A DNA stretch of 64,000 bases, taken from assembly GCA_014706385.1 (NCBI GenBank), contig JACGZH010000001.1, positions 248,001-312,000 of the forward strand. Reading direction: 5' to 3'. The notes below the pieces were generated by a model. The model was given only the letters and a program-made list of their open reading frames with translations, did no database searches and was not told the origin of the DNA. The position numbers and the translations under genes were made by a program. Shown piece by piece: positions 1 through 13,081 of the stretch (within the stretch, counting starts at the first letter, position 1; each line of letters begins with the position of its first letter). The stretch comes from Phaffia rhodozyma (Eukaryota > Basidiomycota > Tremellomycetes > Cystofilobasidiales > Mrakiaceae).

Positions 1-2
1 GT

Positions 3-1338
3 TTGAGTCAGGAAACCGACGTCAAGGTCCAGGTTTTGGAGCGAAAGGTCGAGACAGCCAAACAACAGGTCTGTCTCATAAAACCGGCTGCCTAGATTTC
101 ATGGGTATCCAGCATACTGACTCGAGATGTTCTGTTTCCTTCTTTCACGAATAGGCCGAAACGATCGAGGGATTAGAGATAGATCTAGGGAAAGTCAAGA
201 AGCATGAAAGGGCATTAGAAGATGCAATCGAACTCATGCAGGCTGAGCTAGATAAGGCAGAGGCGGATGTTACAAAGCTGAAGCAGACCCAAGTGCAAGC
301 TGTTCATGGAGGTACGCGTTCCATTTCTTTCTGCTTTCTCTTCATAGTACAAGGCAAGAAACCGAAAGTTGTGTTTGTCTTTTTTTGATTCTTGGGGAAA
401 TGAACGTGTAGAAGAATCGACGATGAAAGGAACAGGAGTAGGACAAGGAGAGATGACGACTGTCGAGGGAAATTTGGAAACACACTACCTCATCGACCAG
501 GTTCGTTTCATCGCTCCTCTTTTCTTTGCCATCCCCTTCTTTTTGCATTGAACTTACACTCTTGATTTTTATCTTTCTGTTGGCTCACTTCTCTTCTTCA
601 TCACAAAATCTTTTGTAATACACCAAGATCGAATCCTTACGGACCACTGTTCGATACATCCGTCAAGAAAACAGTTTCTTGAAATCTCAAACTCTGCTCA
701 AGACTTTACGGACTCTACCTTCCCTTCCTTCCCTTCCTTCCCTCCACCCTCGATCACACCTTCAAACACTCGACAATCCAACGATAGAACCCATCGTAGA
801 AGGTATTACCTCGACCTCCGCTTCTGCCGATACTCCCACCAATAAATTCACTCCAGATGACTCGGTGTTGACGACCGAGTCGATCAGATCACTCCGAGCA
901 GAGAGCAAGACGCTCTTAAAGGCGATCACGTCACTCTCCACCAATTCACTCGTTGTCGATCTTACTGCGACTCGAGCTCAAGGCCGATGTCGGATCGGCG
1001 TCTCCACCCCTACCGCTCCCACTGCTGCAACGAGCGCTGTCGAGGCCGAGATCGAGACTACGAATGAGGGCAGTGCAGGGAAGAAAGATCGGGACACTGA
1101 ACCACGAGCGCATGCCGTATCGACCGTGCCATCTGCGACGACCGACGAGCTCACCGCTAGTTCTAGTCCCGGTGTCAGTCCTCGACCAGGCCTCAATCCA
1201 CCTGTATTCTTGATGGGCAAAGGTGTAAGGTCGGAACGAGAGAGGGAATCAAAGAGGAGAGAGACTGATCGGCTGGCGGATCGGTTGATTGGTTTGAGGG
1301 ATAAAGTGAGGTCCATGAGGGTCGTTGATGTGATGTGA
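3..1338 (+). CDS. dynactin p150-Glued, C-terminal part (5' truncated by window)
   Basis: Four exons can be joined in phase: 3-68, 155-311, 412-500 and 628-1338. The joined protein starts in a long charged coiled coil (VQVLERKVETAKQQ, then a heptad-rich stretch with LELDLGKV-like spacing) and reaches the segment RTTVRYIRQENSFLKSQ. This resembles the conserved dynactin motif of the type AVRFLRTENSYLKGQ, which lies late in p150-Glued. The last ~200 residues are Ser/Thr-rich and end in a basic helix (KGVRSERERESKRRETDR). Dynactin links dynein to cargo and microtubules; the CAP-Gly end would lie upstream of this window. The family call rests on one motif plus coiled-coil character, so a different dynein-associated coiled-coil protein is possible but less likely. 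Confidence 0.75.
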
Positions 1339-1756
1339 TATGGACTCTCTTCTCTCGTTTCGTTCTGGCTTTTCTCCTCATCACTCCGAGAATCTCTAGC
1401 AGAGCAGGCAGAAGTGATGTAAAAAGAAATCTTGAAAGAGACGGTTTCCTGCGCTTCTTTCAAATGCCATCTGATCTTTTCAATACAAACAGATCGAACG
1501 GATGGAAAGAAGATGGAAGTAATGAACAAAAGGGGCAGGAAAGTAAACAAAAGGAGAAGAAAAGACTACAACGTCACGTTCAAGGGGGAAGTGAAGAACA
1601 AGTTACACACACATTGAAAATGCCTAACAACAAATGAAGAAGGAGCAGAAAAACAGATAGAGAACATACAAGGCAAGATAAAAAAGAAAAGAAAGGTAAA
1701 AGAACAATGTGATAGTGGAAAAAAGAAACGGATAACAAGGAAAAAACACCTGTGGG

Positions 1757-3848
1757 TTACCGATCAACCTCACCAAAGACAAGGTCCATCGTTCCGATCA
1801 ACGCGACCACGTCTGGCAGATAAGAGTGCCTCGACATAAAGTCGAGACCTGCGAGATGAGCAAAACCAGGTGCTCTAATCTTGCATCTGTATGGCTTGTT
1901 CGATCCGTCCGAGACAAGGTAAACGGCCATCTCGCCTAGAAGAAAGAGGGCGTGTACGTGCAAGTTAGATCAATAAGAAGGACGAATGAGGAAAGAGAAA
2001 AGACGAGAAAGGGAAACCAACCTTTAGGAGCTTCGATGGCAGAGTAAGTCTCACCAGCGGGGACAGAGTATCCTTCGGAGAAAATCTTGAAGTGATGAAT
2101 GAGAGACTCCATCGACTCTTTCATCGCCGCACGAGGAGGAGCGGTGATCTTGTTATCGTCCGTCTTGACTACACCGAGTGGCATCTTGTTGAGACACTGT
2201 CCAATGATGCGAAGAGACTCTCGCATCTCCTGGACTCGGCACAAGTATCTATAGAAGTAATGAAAAGAAGAGAGAACTCGTTGTTAGGTCAAGAAAGCAA
2301 GAAGAACCCATGCCCCCACAGGAAAGAAAAAGACAGGATGGAAGTTGACGAACCGATCGTAGCAATCTCCGTAGACACCGACGGGAACGTCAAACTCAAC
2401 CTCGTCATACTTGTCGTATGGGGCAACCTTCCGGATATCCCATGGCACACCCGATCCACGAAGCATGACACCAGAGAATCCATATGCAAGAGCCTCATCC
2501 CTGCTGACGTTACCGACTCCTCTAGTCCTCTGGACCCAAATTCGGTTCGCCGTTACAACCTCTTCGATCTCGTTGAGTCTATGAGATGTACAAAAAAAAG
2601 AGAAGCTTGTTGAGAAGGAAGAACGAGATAGAGCCAACACGGCCTGGCTAGAAAAAACGAGCAGAGACTGACCTGGTCGAATACTGGGTGGCCCACTTGA
2701 AAATGTCATCCAACAAACCGTGAGGGAGATCGAAAGCGACTCCACCCGGTCGAACGTATGCGGCGTGCATCCGGGCACCTGACACTCGTTCATAAAACTC
2801 CATGAGCTTCTCTCTCTCTTCGAAACCCCAAAGGAACGGAGTGAGTGCTCCGACGTCCATGGCATGGGTGAGGACGGCCATGAGATGGTTAAGAACCCGA
2901 GTAATCTCTCCAAAAAGTGTTCGAATCCATTTCGCTCGCTCGGGAACTTCAATATTAAGCAGCTTTTCGACGGCAAGGGAGTAGCAGAGTTCGTTTGTCA
3001 CTGGATGTGATGAGGGTACATGAGGGTAGAATAAGACCAGGAAGGCAAGGAGAAGAATGTCAAAAGGAAGTCGTTGAGCACCGGTAGTAAGTTTTGACAA
3101 GACGATGTCTAGCCGGGAGAGAGACTCACTCATCGATACATAATCTAATCGATCAAAGTAAGGCAAGGCCTGGGTGTAGTTTTTGTATTCGATCAGCTTT
3201 TCGGTTCCTCGATGGAGGAGACCGATGTGGGGATCGGCTCGTAGAATCTCCTATTTGAACAGAAAGCAGATGATGGACGGTGAGAAATAGTGGTTCCCGG
3301 TTTGAGATCGGAGAGAACATCCTCATTCCGAGAAGAAGAGGTACGACAAATGTAAAAGAACACGGCAGCACATACCTCTCCGTTCAACTCGAGGATCAAT
3401 CTCAAGACACCATGTGCGGCGGGATGCTGTGGTCCAAAGTTGACGGTAAAGTGACGCATCTTTCGATCCTCTCGGGTGCCGGTCTCTTCGAGAAGCTCAG
3501 CAGCCGACAGTTTACCAAGTCTGGATGAGATTGAGAGGAGGGACGGTAAAGTCAACGAGACGAGATCGGGAGATTACACGTAAGAGAGAGGAGGGAAGAA
3601 AACAATGTGGAAGGCGAGAACGAAGGCGAGAAAAGATGCGAATCAGACACTGACCCTTCGACCGTGTGAGACGCGGTGGTGCGTGAGCTCTTCTTAGCAA
3701 TAGTCGGCAACTCTGGCTCACTCTCCCAGATGAGAGGTTCAAAGGTAGGCTTCCTGACCAGGGCAGGTAAAGAGCTAGCGATCGACCTGGAGATGATCGA
3801 TGCTGGCTGTCTGAATGGCAGCCTACGAAATGCAGTGGTGGCCAGCAT
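1757..3848 (-). CDS. NADH:ubiquinone oxidoreductase 49-kDa subunit (complex I, NuoD/NDUFS2 family), mitochondrial
   Basis: The first exon (ATG at 3848) encodes an Arg/Ser-rich leader ([17 protein letters not shown]) typical of mitochondrial import. After an intron the mature start [20 protein letters not shown] is the hallmark of the 49-kDa subunit. Later exons give FDRLDYVSM, the [17 protein letters not shown] block, [16 protein letters not shown], and a final exon (1757-1963) with [14 protein letters not shown] and the ending [12 protein letters not shown], as in other family members. The gene has several introns (for example around 1964-2030, 2245-2290 and 2580-2670). The protein forms part of the quinone-binding pocket in the matrix arm. 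It is divergent from NOT1. The family call is very secure; individual inner splice sites were not all phased. Confidence 0.93.
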
Positions 3849-5258
3849 GAGAGCAAATGATAAATTGGATTACGTGAACACGGACGAGAGGCTCTGAGTA
3901 TGTGTAGTAGAGAAAGAGAGGGGGAGAGAGAGCGTCTGAGGATCTGAATGAAACGATGGAAGATCCGTGGTGGTCTTTGGTGAAGCTCGTTGATGGAAGG
4001 AAGAAGAAGGACGAGGTCTGATTGGACGCGGTTACGGCAGGGCCGATGGGGGCCCATTGGTTACGGATGGATCAAGGCACGGAGCTCTGCATAGCCTGTT
4101 TGGCTACACTCGCCACAGACACGTGTCCATGCCCTTGGGGTCATCCCTAGGGCGGGCTTTCTTGTGGTGAACTCTGGAGCGCGTTGCAGTCATCATCTCT
4201 TACGGGTGTTGTGTACGACATCTTTGATATCTATGGCGAGAGTAGGGTTTATAAAGTGCTGTAGAACATGGTCCCTCTATGGATTTTGGGTGAAGGTGGA
4301 AGTTTGTGTATGATGAACGTAGTAGTAGTCGTAGTAGTAGTGTCTGAGTGAACGATCTATAGTGAATCATCTGCAATTGACTATAACGGTTTGTAGTTCG
4401 CCTATTCTGTGTGTTGTCCAGTGTCTACTCCGTTTGGCCAACATATGCATGCATCTACTACGTACAGCGTATGCAGCATGTTGGATGTTCCGAGCATGTA
4501 CGATCTTCCAATATCTGTACTCTCTGCCTTGGCCAGCATCTGGATGACGATGATGGCCATCTTTGCTCACCCTGATGAGAGGGAAAGATGATTCAGAAGG
4601 CAGAGCGACATCAGGCGTTTCCGTCCAGGCGATCATCTGCCTTCTCTTCTCTCATACACAAATCATCAATGTGCTGCATACAGCACCTCACACGATGATC
4701 TCAACAAGGGTAGTACGATGCCTTACAGGATATATGTATGTGTGTTGACCTCAAGATGCGCATATAGTCACGTTCCGTGGTGTTCCCGAAAGACTACAAA
4801 AGTACCACAAAATGACTACAGCGCTTCCTAATAAGTTCCTACAAAACACTACAAAACCGTTTTCAGCCCTGGTTTCCCTTCGATCGGCCGCCTTCTCTCT
4901 TTTTTTTTCGCCTCGTCCATCTTTCTCCTCCTTGCGTTCACTCACCTTCCTCCCCCTCGCTCTCTCTTACTCTCTCACACACACACTCCCTGGGGTCCCA
5001 TCTGCTATACATAAACCCAGAGGCAACACACATATACACCCATCGTTGACCTTTTCTTCTTGGTTGGCAGACTTTTCTTTTTCTTTTGTGATTTCTCCCT
5101 TGTCAAGCCCAGGGTTCTCCTCTTGTCCTTACCTTTCCTTAATCTCATACTTTTGAAACCTCCCATCCTCAGTTCTGCCTTCCCTCATCGATAGGGACTC
5201 TTCTTCTCCACCCTCTTTTTCTTCTTCCCTCCGCCCAAGCTGCCGCCTCTTCCCCCAG
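3849..5258. promoter_or_regulatory. divergent intergenic region, complex I 49-kDa gene / NOT1
   Basis: About 1.4 kb separates the initiator of the 49-kDa gene from the first codable NOT1 sequence. It contains a GTA/GTC trinucleotide run at about 4319-4342. Between roughly 4880 and 5260 the plus strand becomes very pyrimidine-rich (TTTCTTTT and CTCTCT tracts). In basidiomycete yeasts such tracts are usual just upstream of transcription or translation starts, so this stretch probably holds the NOT1 5' UTR and perhaps a 5' intron. No convincing gene or RNA was seen. Confidence 0.5.
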
Positions 5259-8200
5259 GACTCGCCCCTCCGCCGGGCCTAGGGGGTCCGCCTCCGCCAG
5301 GGTTGTCCGGTGCGGCCCCATCCTCTGCTGTCACCCCCGCCGCGTCTTCGTCCCCTTCCTCGACCGCCTCCATCTCGAACTCGTCAGCTTCCGTCCAGGC
5401 TTCTGGTAATGGTCAGACCTCAGCCAATCCATCCGGCACGAGAGAACGGGCAGAGGACAGGAATCTGCTCGGCATCGTCAAAGCACAGATCGTCTTTCTT
5501 CTCAGCAGCATCAACGAGGACAACTTTGGTAGCAGGGTTGGTGAGATCAGAGCGTTGAGCGACCATCACGGCCCAGATATCTACCAATACTTCCTTCGCA
5601 GACTCCTCGCCAACAACATCGCCGCTCTTCAATCTGGCCCAACCGGGTCTTCTCAGAATCTAGTCGGATGGAGGTTGATGACCTTGGAGGGTAGACGAGT
5701 CGCCAGAGACATTGTGTTGTGTAAGTTGTCAGACTTTTTTTCCTCCTTCCTTCCCTTCCTACCTCTCTCCTTCTTTCTTCTGTTTTCCCCTTCTCCCTGA
5801 TGTCTCTCTTCTTTTTTTCCTTCACTTCATTTCTTCCTCCCTTGTTCTTTTCTCTTCTGATATCTCTTCCTCTCTCTCTCTTCCCGGTTTTGCCTCTTCT
5901 TCCTGTCTTCTTGTTCCATCTCTTCTGAACTTCTTCCCTAATTTTTCCGTCACAGCATCCCATTTCGCGACGGCCATTGATCAGGCTCCTGACTCGGATC
6001 CATCGCGAACACTTTCCCTACCGCTACTGGTATCCCGATTGAACCTATCACCCGGAGAACGACTCACCTTTGGAGCAGGCATCATCTCTTCTCGATCCGT
6101 CAGATTGGCCGAACCTGCCAGACAAATCATCACAGACTCCTTCGCCCATGCCATCGATGTCCTCCGTTCCGGCCCGTCCGGCTTTTTCGACGACGATGCC
6201 GACATCAGTCCCGGTATGGGTACCCTGCTGCTCTCCACCCTGCTCTCCCCACTCGAGCCACTCTTGCTCGAGGCTCCCCAACAGATGGCTCTTTTCCACG
6301 CGTTGGCCCTCAAGTTTGGCCCTATGTTCATCGCTTCCTCCCTCGGCTCGATCCCGCTTCCCATCCCAAACATCGCCCTTCACTCGTTCCTTCTTGAACT
6401 CGGCAGAGATGTCCTTGACCCGGGAGCACTCCGAGTTGTTTTCCAACGATGGTGGGCTTCGGCCGAGGAAGACACGCTCCAGACCCGAGTCGAGACTCTC
6501 ATCAATGGACTTATTCACTCCTTGCTCGACGGACCAGATCCAACCAGAGTTGTTCCCCCCGATGGAGCTTCTCTTATCCGCGCGATCGACAGCTTGGACC
6601 CAACCGGACAAATCGACTGGTCGGCCCTCGTCCAGACGTTCGACTCGTTGCCCTCACCTCTCGCCCTGCTCACCCCACCTTTGTTTTCAATTTTTGTCTC
6701 GATCCTCTTTATCCCTTCCCAATCGAGCCGACCGCCCATCCGAGGTCTTCTCACTCCGTCCACCCCGTCGAGCCCACTGTGGACGAGCCATCCGGCCGCA
6801 CAACTAACTCTACTCAATGCTCTTCTCTCTCTGCCCCCAGACACATTCAACCTCGCGGCCCTCCCAACGTTGACAAAGATTCTCTCCCCCGAAGATGTCA
6901 ACGACGCCCCCGGTTTGATCACTACCAGTCAGTGGAACGCGTTGGAGATCTTTGAGCTCTGTGCGAAAGCAGCACGAGAAGACGTCGACGAGATTGTTGG
7001 CGAAAAGAGCAAGGAGATCATCGAGAACGGAATGAAGGCCAGAATCGAGCTCGTCTTTCTCGGTCTCGTCATGAATCCGGTATGTAGACAGAATTTTCTT
7101 CCTTCCTTCAATTATTTGTATCGTCATGTCACCTAACTCTTGTGCTGGCCTGCACCTTCATCCCTCCTTCTGTCCTTTTCTCAACCTGTGAAGAAACCCT
7201 GGCCGGCACCTCATGCGGATCTGATCTCCCGACTACTCAACATGTTCTTTGCCCACTATGCCACCCATTTAGTGGTCTTTCTCCGATTGTGGCAGGTGGA
7301 ATCCGATCTGTTGCTCGAATACTTTGCTAGGGTCTACGCTACGTCAGACATGAATGTCACCGGTATCTTTGAGGTCGCCCAACAAGTCAAGGTCGGTTTC
7401 TTTTCTTTCCCTCCATTATTCGTTGATATTTGGAACGAGCTTTCCCCTTGGGGGTTGGATGCTAACGTTGTTGTTTTCACTCTGGAAAAATGCAGGCCGT
7501 CGATGCCGTGCTCGGCCAGCGACCTTTTGCACTCGCTTTGGACGTGGCCTGTCTAGCGTTCAAGACTGAGCTGTCTGACTTAGAATTGGTATGTGTTTCT
7601 TTCTATGGACCAAGTCTCTGTTTTCAAGAACCAGTTGATCGCCAATATTGATTTGTTGTTCTTGTTCGGATATAAAATAAACAGTGGCTTACCGAAGTGG
7701 ATGAGGTTGAAGGAAACGAGTTCCGGTCGGCCTTGTTTGACTTTACCCTCCACAAGGTCACTTCTGAACTCGCCCGACAACGACAGGATAGCGAGGCTCA
7801 AACGGTCGCTCTCACTCCTCATACTCTCATCGTCCTTCTTCATCAACTTGATCGAGCCCCCCATCAAGGCACTGCAGACGACACCTCCGGTCTCGACGAG
7901 CTTCGAATTCTTTCCCTTCAACTATACCCCCGACTGATGAACATACTTCCCAACAGACAACATGCCCACGCAGAGACGGTCGCCACTTTCCCAGAGGACA
8001 TCGAGGCTGAAGTCGATAACATTTACCATCAGATGTACCACGACGCGGAGAGTATCCCTGTCGAGACCGTTGTCAGCCATCTGGTCGCCTGGAAGGACTC
8101 ACCGGACGAACAAAGACAGCAGATCTTCAGCTGCATGCTCTATACTCTATTTGACGAATACAAGTTCTTCCATACCTACCCGCCTAGAGAGCTCTCGTTG

Positions 8201-11200
8201 ACGGGCCAGCTGTTTGGTTCATTAATTCTTCGAAAGTTGGTGGACGGAATCCCTCTCATGGTCGCTGTTCGCTTCGTCATCGACGCGCTCAAGTCAATTC
8301 CTGAAGCCGTCAGCTCGAACTTCACCTTTGGTATCACCGCCCTCCAAGCTTTCCAATCCAGATTGCACGAGTTTCCAGAAGTCTGCGAGGCCATTCTCAG
8401 CATTCAGAATTTGCATGACAGTCATCCTCATCTAATTGAGTTTGTCAGAACGACGTTGGCTGACATGGATCATGCCGCTCGAAATGCCGACGGTACCCTT
8501 GGTGGTGGCGGTGGTGGTCGGTCGATCGCCGAGGCCCCTCCACCCCCACCGACGTTCAAGGCGCTCGACCTGGACTCGTTTGATGTGAGCTCGGAACGGA
8601 TGGAAGAACCCGATGAGGATACATCAGATCGGATTTTGTTTATCGTGAATAATCTTGCTCCCAGCAACTTTGAAACAAAGGTGGCAGAGATGAAAGACGC
8701 CTTCCAGGGTAGACATTCCCGTTGGTTCGCCCATTATTTTATCACCGCTCGGGTGTCGGCCGAGCCAAACAACCATGTTCTCTACATGCAGTTCCTTCAG
8801 TCACTCGACCGAGGAGCTCCGTTGGAACAACACGTGTTGTACGAGACCTATGCCAAGGCGCTTGTGCTGTTGAACTCTGAAAAGACGGTAACTCAGGCTC
8901 AGGATCGATCGACGTTGAAGAATCTAGGTTCTTGGCTTGGTAGGTTGACCTTGGCTCGGGACAAACCGATCAGATTCAAACATCTCTCGTTGAAGGATCT
9001 CTTGGTCGAAGGGTTCGACGCAAAACGGTTGATCGTAGCCATTCCGTTCGTGTGCAAAATCCTCGAACAATGCATCGACTCAAAGATCTTTAGGCCACCA
9101 AACCCCTGGCTGATGGCGGTCATCAGGTTGTTGGTAGAGCTGTATCAAACGGCAGAGTTGAAGTTGAACTTGAAATTCGAGATCGAAGTTCTTTGCAAGA
9201 CTCTTCAGATCGATCTTGGTTCGGTCGTACCCACTACGATCATCAGAGATCGACCGGCCGAGATCCTCCAGGCTGCGACAGCCGCCGCCGCTGCTGCTTC
9301 CGGTTTGCCCGGTGGATCACTCGTTCAAGATCTTGAACGACTCTCCATGGGCCCTGGAGGTTACGCTGCTGGAGCCGCTGGCGGAGGAGCGGGAGGCGTC
9401 GGTACCGACGCGTCTCAACGAATGTCTGCCGTTCAGTTGTACCAGACCGAGGCCGCGGCGGCTGCCGCTCAAGCTGCTCTTAACCGAAAGGTGGATGAAC
9501 TTATCGCCGAACTTCCCTCCTTCTTGTCTTTCCCCTTGGAGACCGCTCCGTTCAGTTCAAACGCTAGTTTGAAACGAATTGTGTATACTGCCATCGAACG
9601 CGCTGTCAGGGAGATCGTCGTTCCAGTGGTTGAACGATCAGTCACGATTGCTGGAATTTCTTCTAGAGATCTGATTACCAAAGATTTTGCGATGGAGCCC
9701 GACGAGTCAAAGATGAGGAAGGCTGCTCATTCTATGGTTCAGAACCTGGCTGGAAACTTGGCGATGGTTACTTCAAAAGAACCTCTGAGAACCAGCATCA
9801 CCACGAGTGTCAGAGCGTTGTTGCAGCAGAACGGGTTTAACGAGGTATATCTTTCTCTTCATTCTTTTCTTCTTTGCGATGCGTGATAGTCATGATCATG
9901 AATTGTTACCCCGGTTTGCTAAACATCTCTTCGATCTTGATTTCAAAGTCCTCAATTCCATCCGAGTCGGTTGTTGCTGTGGTGACCTGTAACTTAGACC
10001 TTGCAGCGTCCGTTATCAAGAAAGCTGCTCAGGACAAGGCGGTGTACGATGTGGACGAGACATTGACGCCTGCCTTTGCTCTTCGACGAAAACACCGAGA
10101 AGTGCGTCTTGTTTTCAGCTTTATTCTTCAACTCGTTCGCCTATCATGTGCTTATTCTTTCTGCTCAATCTCTTGATATATAGCAACGTACGAACCAGCC
10201 GTTCTGGGATGGGACACAGGCTTCTGTCAACATCAACATGTTGCCCGATATGCTTCGGATCCGACCCAACGGCCTTCTCCTCCAGCAACTCGAGGTTTAC
10301 GAAGAGTTCGGTAGGGCGAAATCTCCTGCAATCGTTTCTCGACTCCCTAATGGTATGTTTTCTCTTGTTCTCTCTGCTGTAGATTCGGTTAGAGAAGAGG
10401 TTCTGACCAGGGCCTCTTTTCTCTTCTTACTTTGTTGATATCATTGACAGTCATCGACGGGAAAGTCCAGAGAGCTGGCATCATCGACCGAGGTACTCGA
10501 CCTGTCAGCGGTGGCGGTCGAGCTACCTACAGAACACCCTCTCCCTCCTCTGGCGGAGGTGAAGCCCTGCTCGAGAATTCAGCGTCAGCTCCGACCACCA
10601 GCATGGGTGGATCAAACGCGGAACAGGCAATCGCCAAATTTAACCTTCTCCTTCTCGAGCTCGATAAGTTCTTCGCTCAATCGACCGCTCCTGGTCTCTC
10701 AGCCTTGACACCTACCCATGATGTTCGACAGGCCATCCTACAGATCCCTCTTGTCGCCGCTCAATCTGTCAACAGGGACGAGACTGCGCTGTCGTTCTCC
10801 CAGAAGGTCGTACAGTTGCTTTTCAAGACGGATTCTGTGCTTGGAAGAGAAGTCTACGTCGCTATCCTGCAGAGACTCTGTGAGGCGTTCTCAAAGGTTC
10901 ACAAGGAAGTTTCTACTTGGTTGATATATGCGGAGGATGAGGTGCGTCTTTCTCTCTGAACATCTTAGCTCTTAGTTTAAATATTGGATAGGGAACAGTG
11001 CTGATGGTTCTTGAACCCTTCTCTTTATAAATCTAGCGTAAGTTCAACGTCCCTGTGACCGTCGCTTTGTTGCGAGCCGGTTTGATCAACGTAGCCGAGC
11101 AGGACGTCCAGCTATCAAGCTTCATTCTCCGGGATCTCAGAATGAGTGTTATTGACTTTACGGTTGAGTTCCTCCGGGAATGCTTATTGAGTGAGAAGCC

Positions 11201-13081
11201 CTGTGCCAGCCGAGCACAGTTTGGACACTGTATTGAGGCTCTTGGTCGAGCTGCCCAAGCTGGAAAAGCTTCTGACGCTACCATTCGGTTCTTAGAAGAG
11301 ATCGCTGGGAATGCTCAGCCAACGGCTAGTGGACAGCATGCCGTAGGTGTCGACGATAACGGACTTCGAGATCGACTCGCTTTCTACTTTCTCGAATGGG
11401 TCCGAATGTTCCAGCATGCTCCTTCTGCCGAACAAGCCTTCGTTGGAATCGTCACCAACCTCCAAGCCCAAGGAATTCTGAAGGGGGACGACGCTACATT
11501 TTTGTTCTTCCGTGTTTGTGCTGAGGTGTCTGTCGAGGGTTACGCCAAGCTCAAGGTGACCGAACCCGCAGCTGCATTGATCCCTATGGACGCTCTTTCA
11601 AAGATCATCACTTTGCTCCTCAAAAACTACGGCGATCCAAACGGAGCAGAGGTGGACGAGTCGAGAATCAGATACTTGAATAAGATCCTCTCGATCGTCG
11701 TTCTTGTGTTGGTTCAATCACATGAAGACCTCCAACACGAGTTCGATCAACGACCTTTCTTCAGATTCTTCTCGAGCATCTTAAATGATCTTTACTCGAT
11801 CGAACCTAGCATCCATACCGCTGCCTATATGGGTTGTCTCCAGGCGTTCAGCAGCAACACCTTAAGCATGCTGCAACCCACCCTTCTTCCTGGATTTGCT
11901 TTCTCTTGGATGTCTCTCATATCTCACCGTCACTTTATGCCTAAGTTGCTTCAGGGAAGCGAAGAGAAGGTTCGTCTCTTTCTTTTTGCGTCATTTTGAG
12001 TTCGACCTTGTTTTGTACTTACTGCTCTTTTCCGCTTCTCTTCTATCGCATTTAGTGTTGGCCCGAGTATCACAATTTGCTTTTGTCCATGTTCAAGTTC
12101 CTCGCGCCCTTCCTTTCTTCGACCAAGATGCAGGAGGCTTCCCGAGTGTTTTACAAAGGAGCCATGCGAATCATCCTTGTCCTTCTTCACGATTTCCCAG
12201 AGTTCCTTGCCGAGTACTATCACTCCCTCCTAGACGTCATTCCCGCTCATTGCGTCCAGATCCGAAATGTTATCATCGCTGCTTTCCCTAGAAAGCATTC
12301 GCTCCCAAACCCGTTCCTGTACGACTTTGCTGAAGGTGACGTGGAAAAACACCGTGTCCCCGTCATCCTGTCTGATTACTTCGCAGTACTCCAGTCTAGA
12401 GAACTTCGAGCGGCGTTGGAGGATTGCGTCTACTCGGATAGGTCCGTCCCGGCCCTGGTACCCGCTTTGAGAGCTCGAATCGTTACTCCTGTTGGGGGAG
12501 CAAACCAAACGGATGGATCGTCCTTGGCGGCCATGACCGCCACATCGAACGGTCTAGTGTACAACCTGCCCTTCTTGAACGCCGTCGTGTTGTTCGTTGG
12601 GTCTTCTGCGGTAGCGGCGACAACGAATGCAGAGGGTTTGGCAAACTTTGAGTTTGATACCGCGTCGCCAGTGGCAAAGTTGTATGAATTGTTGGCTGCT
12701 GAGCTCGATGCCGAAGGAAAGTACTATTTGATCTCGTCGATCGCTAGTCATCTTCGATACCCAAATGCGCACACCTGGTTCTTCTCCCACCTAATTATCC
12801 ATCTGTTCAACTCTCCTCCTCATCCCGTTCAATCGAGCCCGAACCCGAACGGGTCTTCCTCCTCGCCTACCTCTACTTCTTCCTCTGGCGGAGGGGACAA
12901 TATGAAACTACCAGAGATCATTGCGAGGGTCATGCTTGAACGAGTGGTCGTCGCTAGACCTCACCCTTGGGGTCTGTTGGTGACGTTCATTCAGATGCTC
13001 AAGTTGCCCACCTTCTGGTCCCATGAGTTCGTGACGAGGAGTCCAGAGCTGACGACCCTGTTCAAGACCTGTACGATGTAG
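5259..13081 (+). CDS. NOT1: CCR4-NOT complex scaffold subunit NOT1 (CNOT1/CDC39 family)
   Basis: Exons joined in phase: (5' part uncertain)-5720, 5956-7079, 7194-7391, 7496-7588, 7685-9844, 9949-10101, 10184-10352, 10451-10941, 11037-11969 and 12056-13081, about 2,300 residues, the family's usual size. The N-terminal helix (AQIVFLLSSINEDNF, EIRALSDHHGPDIYQYFLR) matches the NOT1 start. The central MIF4G-like part includes NRQHAHAETVATFPEDIEAE and HQMYHDAESIPVETVV. An Ala/Gly-rich linker follows near 9270-9480. The C-terminal NOT1 domain has LRYPNAHTWFFSHL and RPHPWGLLVTFIQMLKLP, the NOT2/NOT3-binding region. The protein is the platform for deadenylation and mRNA decay. No in-frame ATG exists between an upstream TAG at 5192 and Met codons deep in the first exon, so the true start must lie in an unseen 5' exon or be non-AUG. 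The left limit given is therefore only the first plausible acceptor. Confidence 0.93.
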
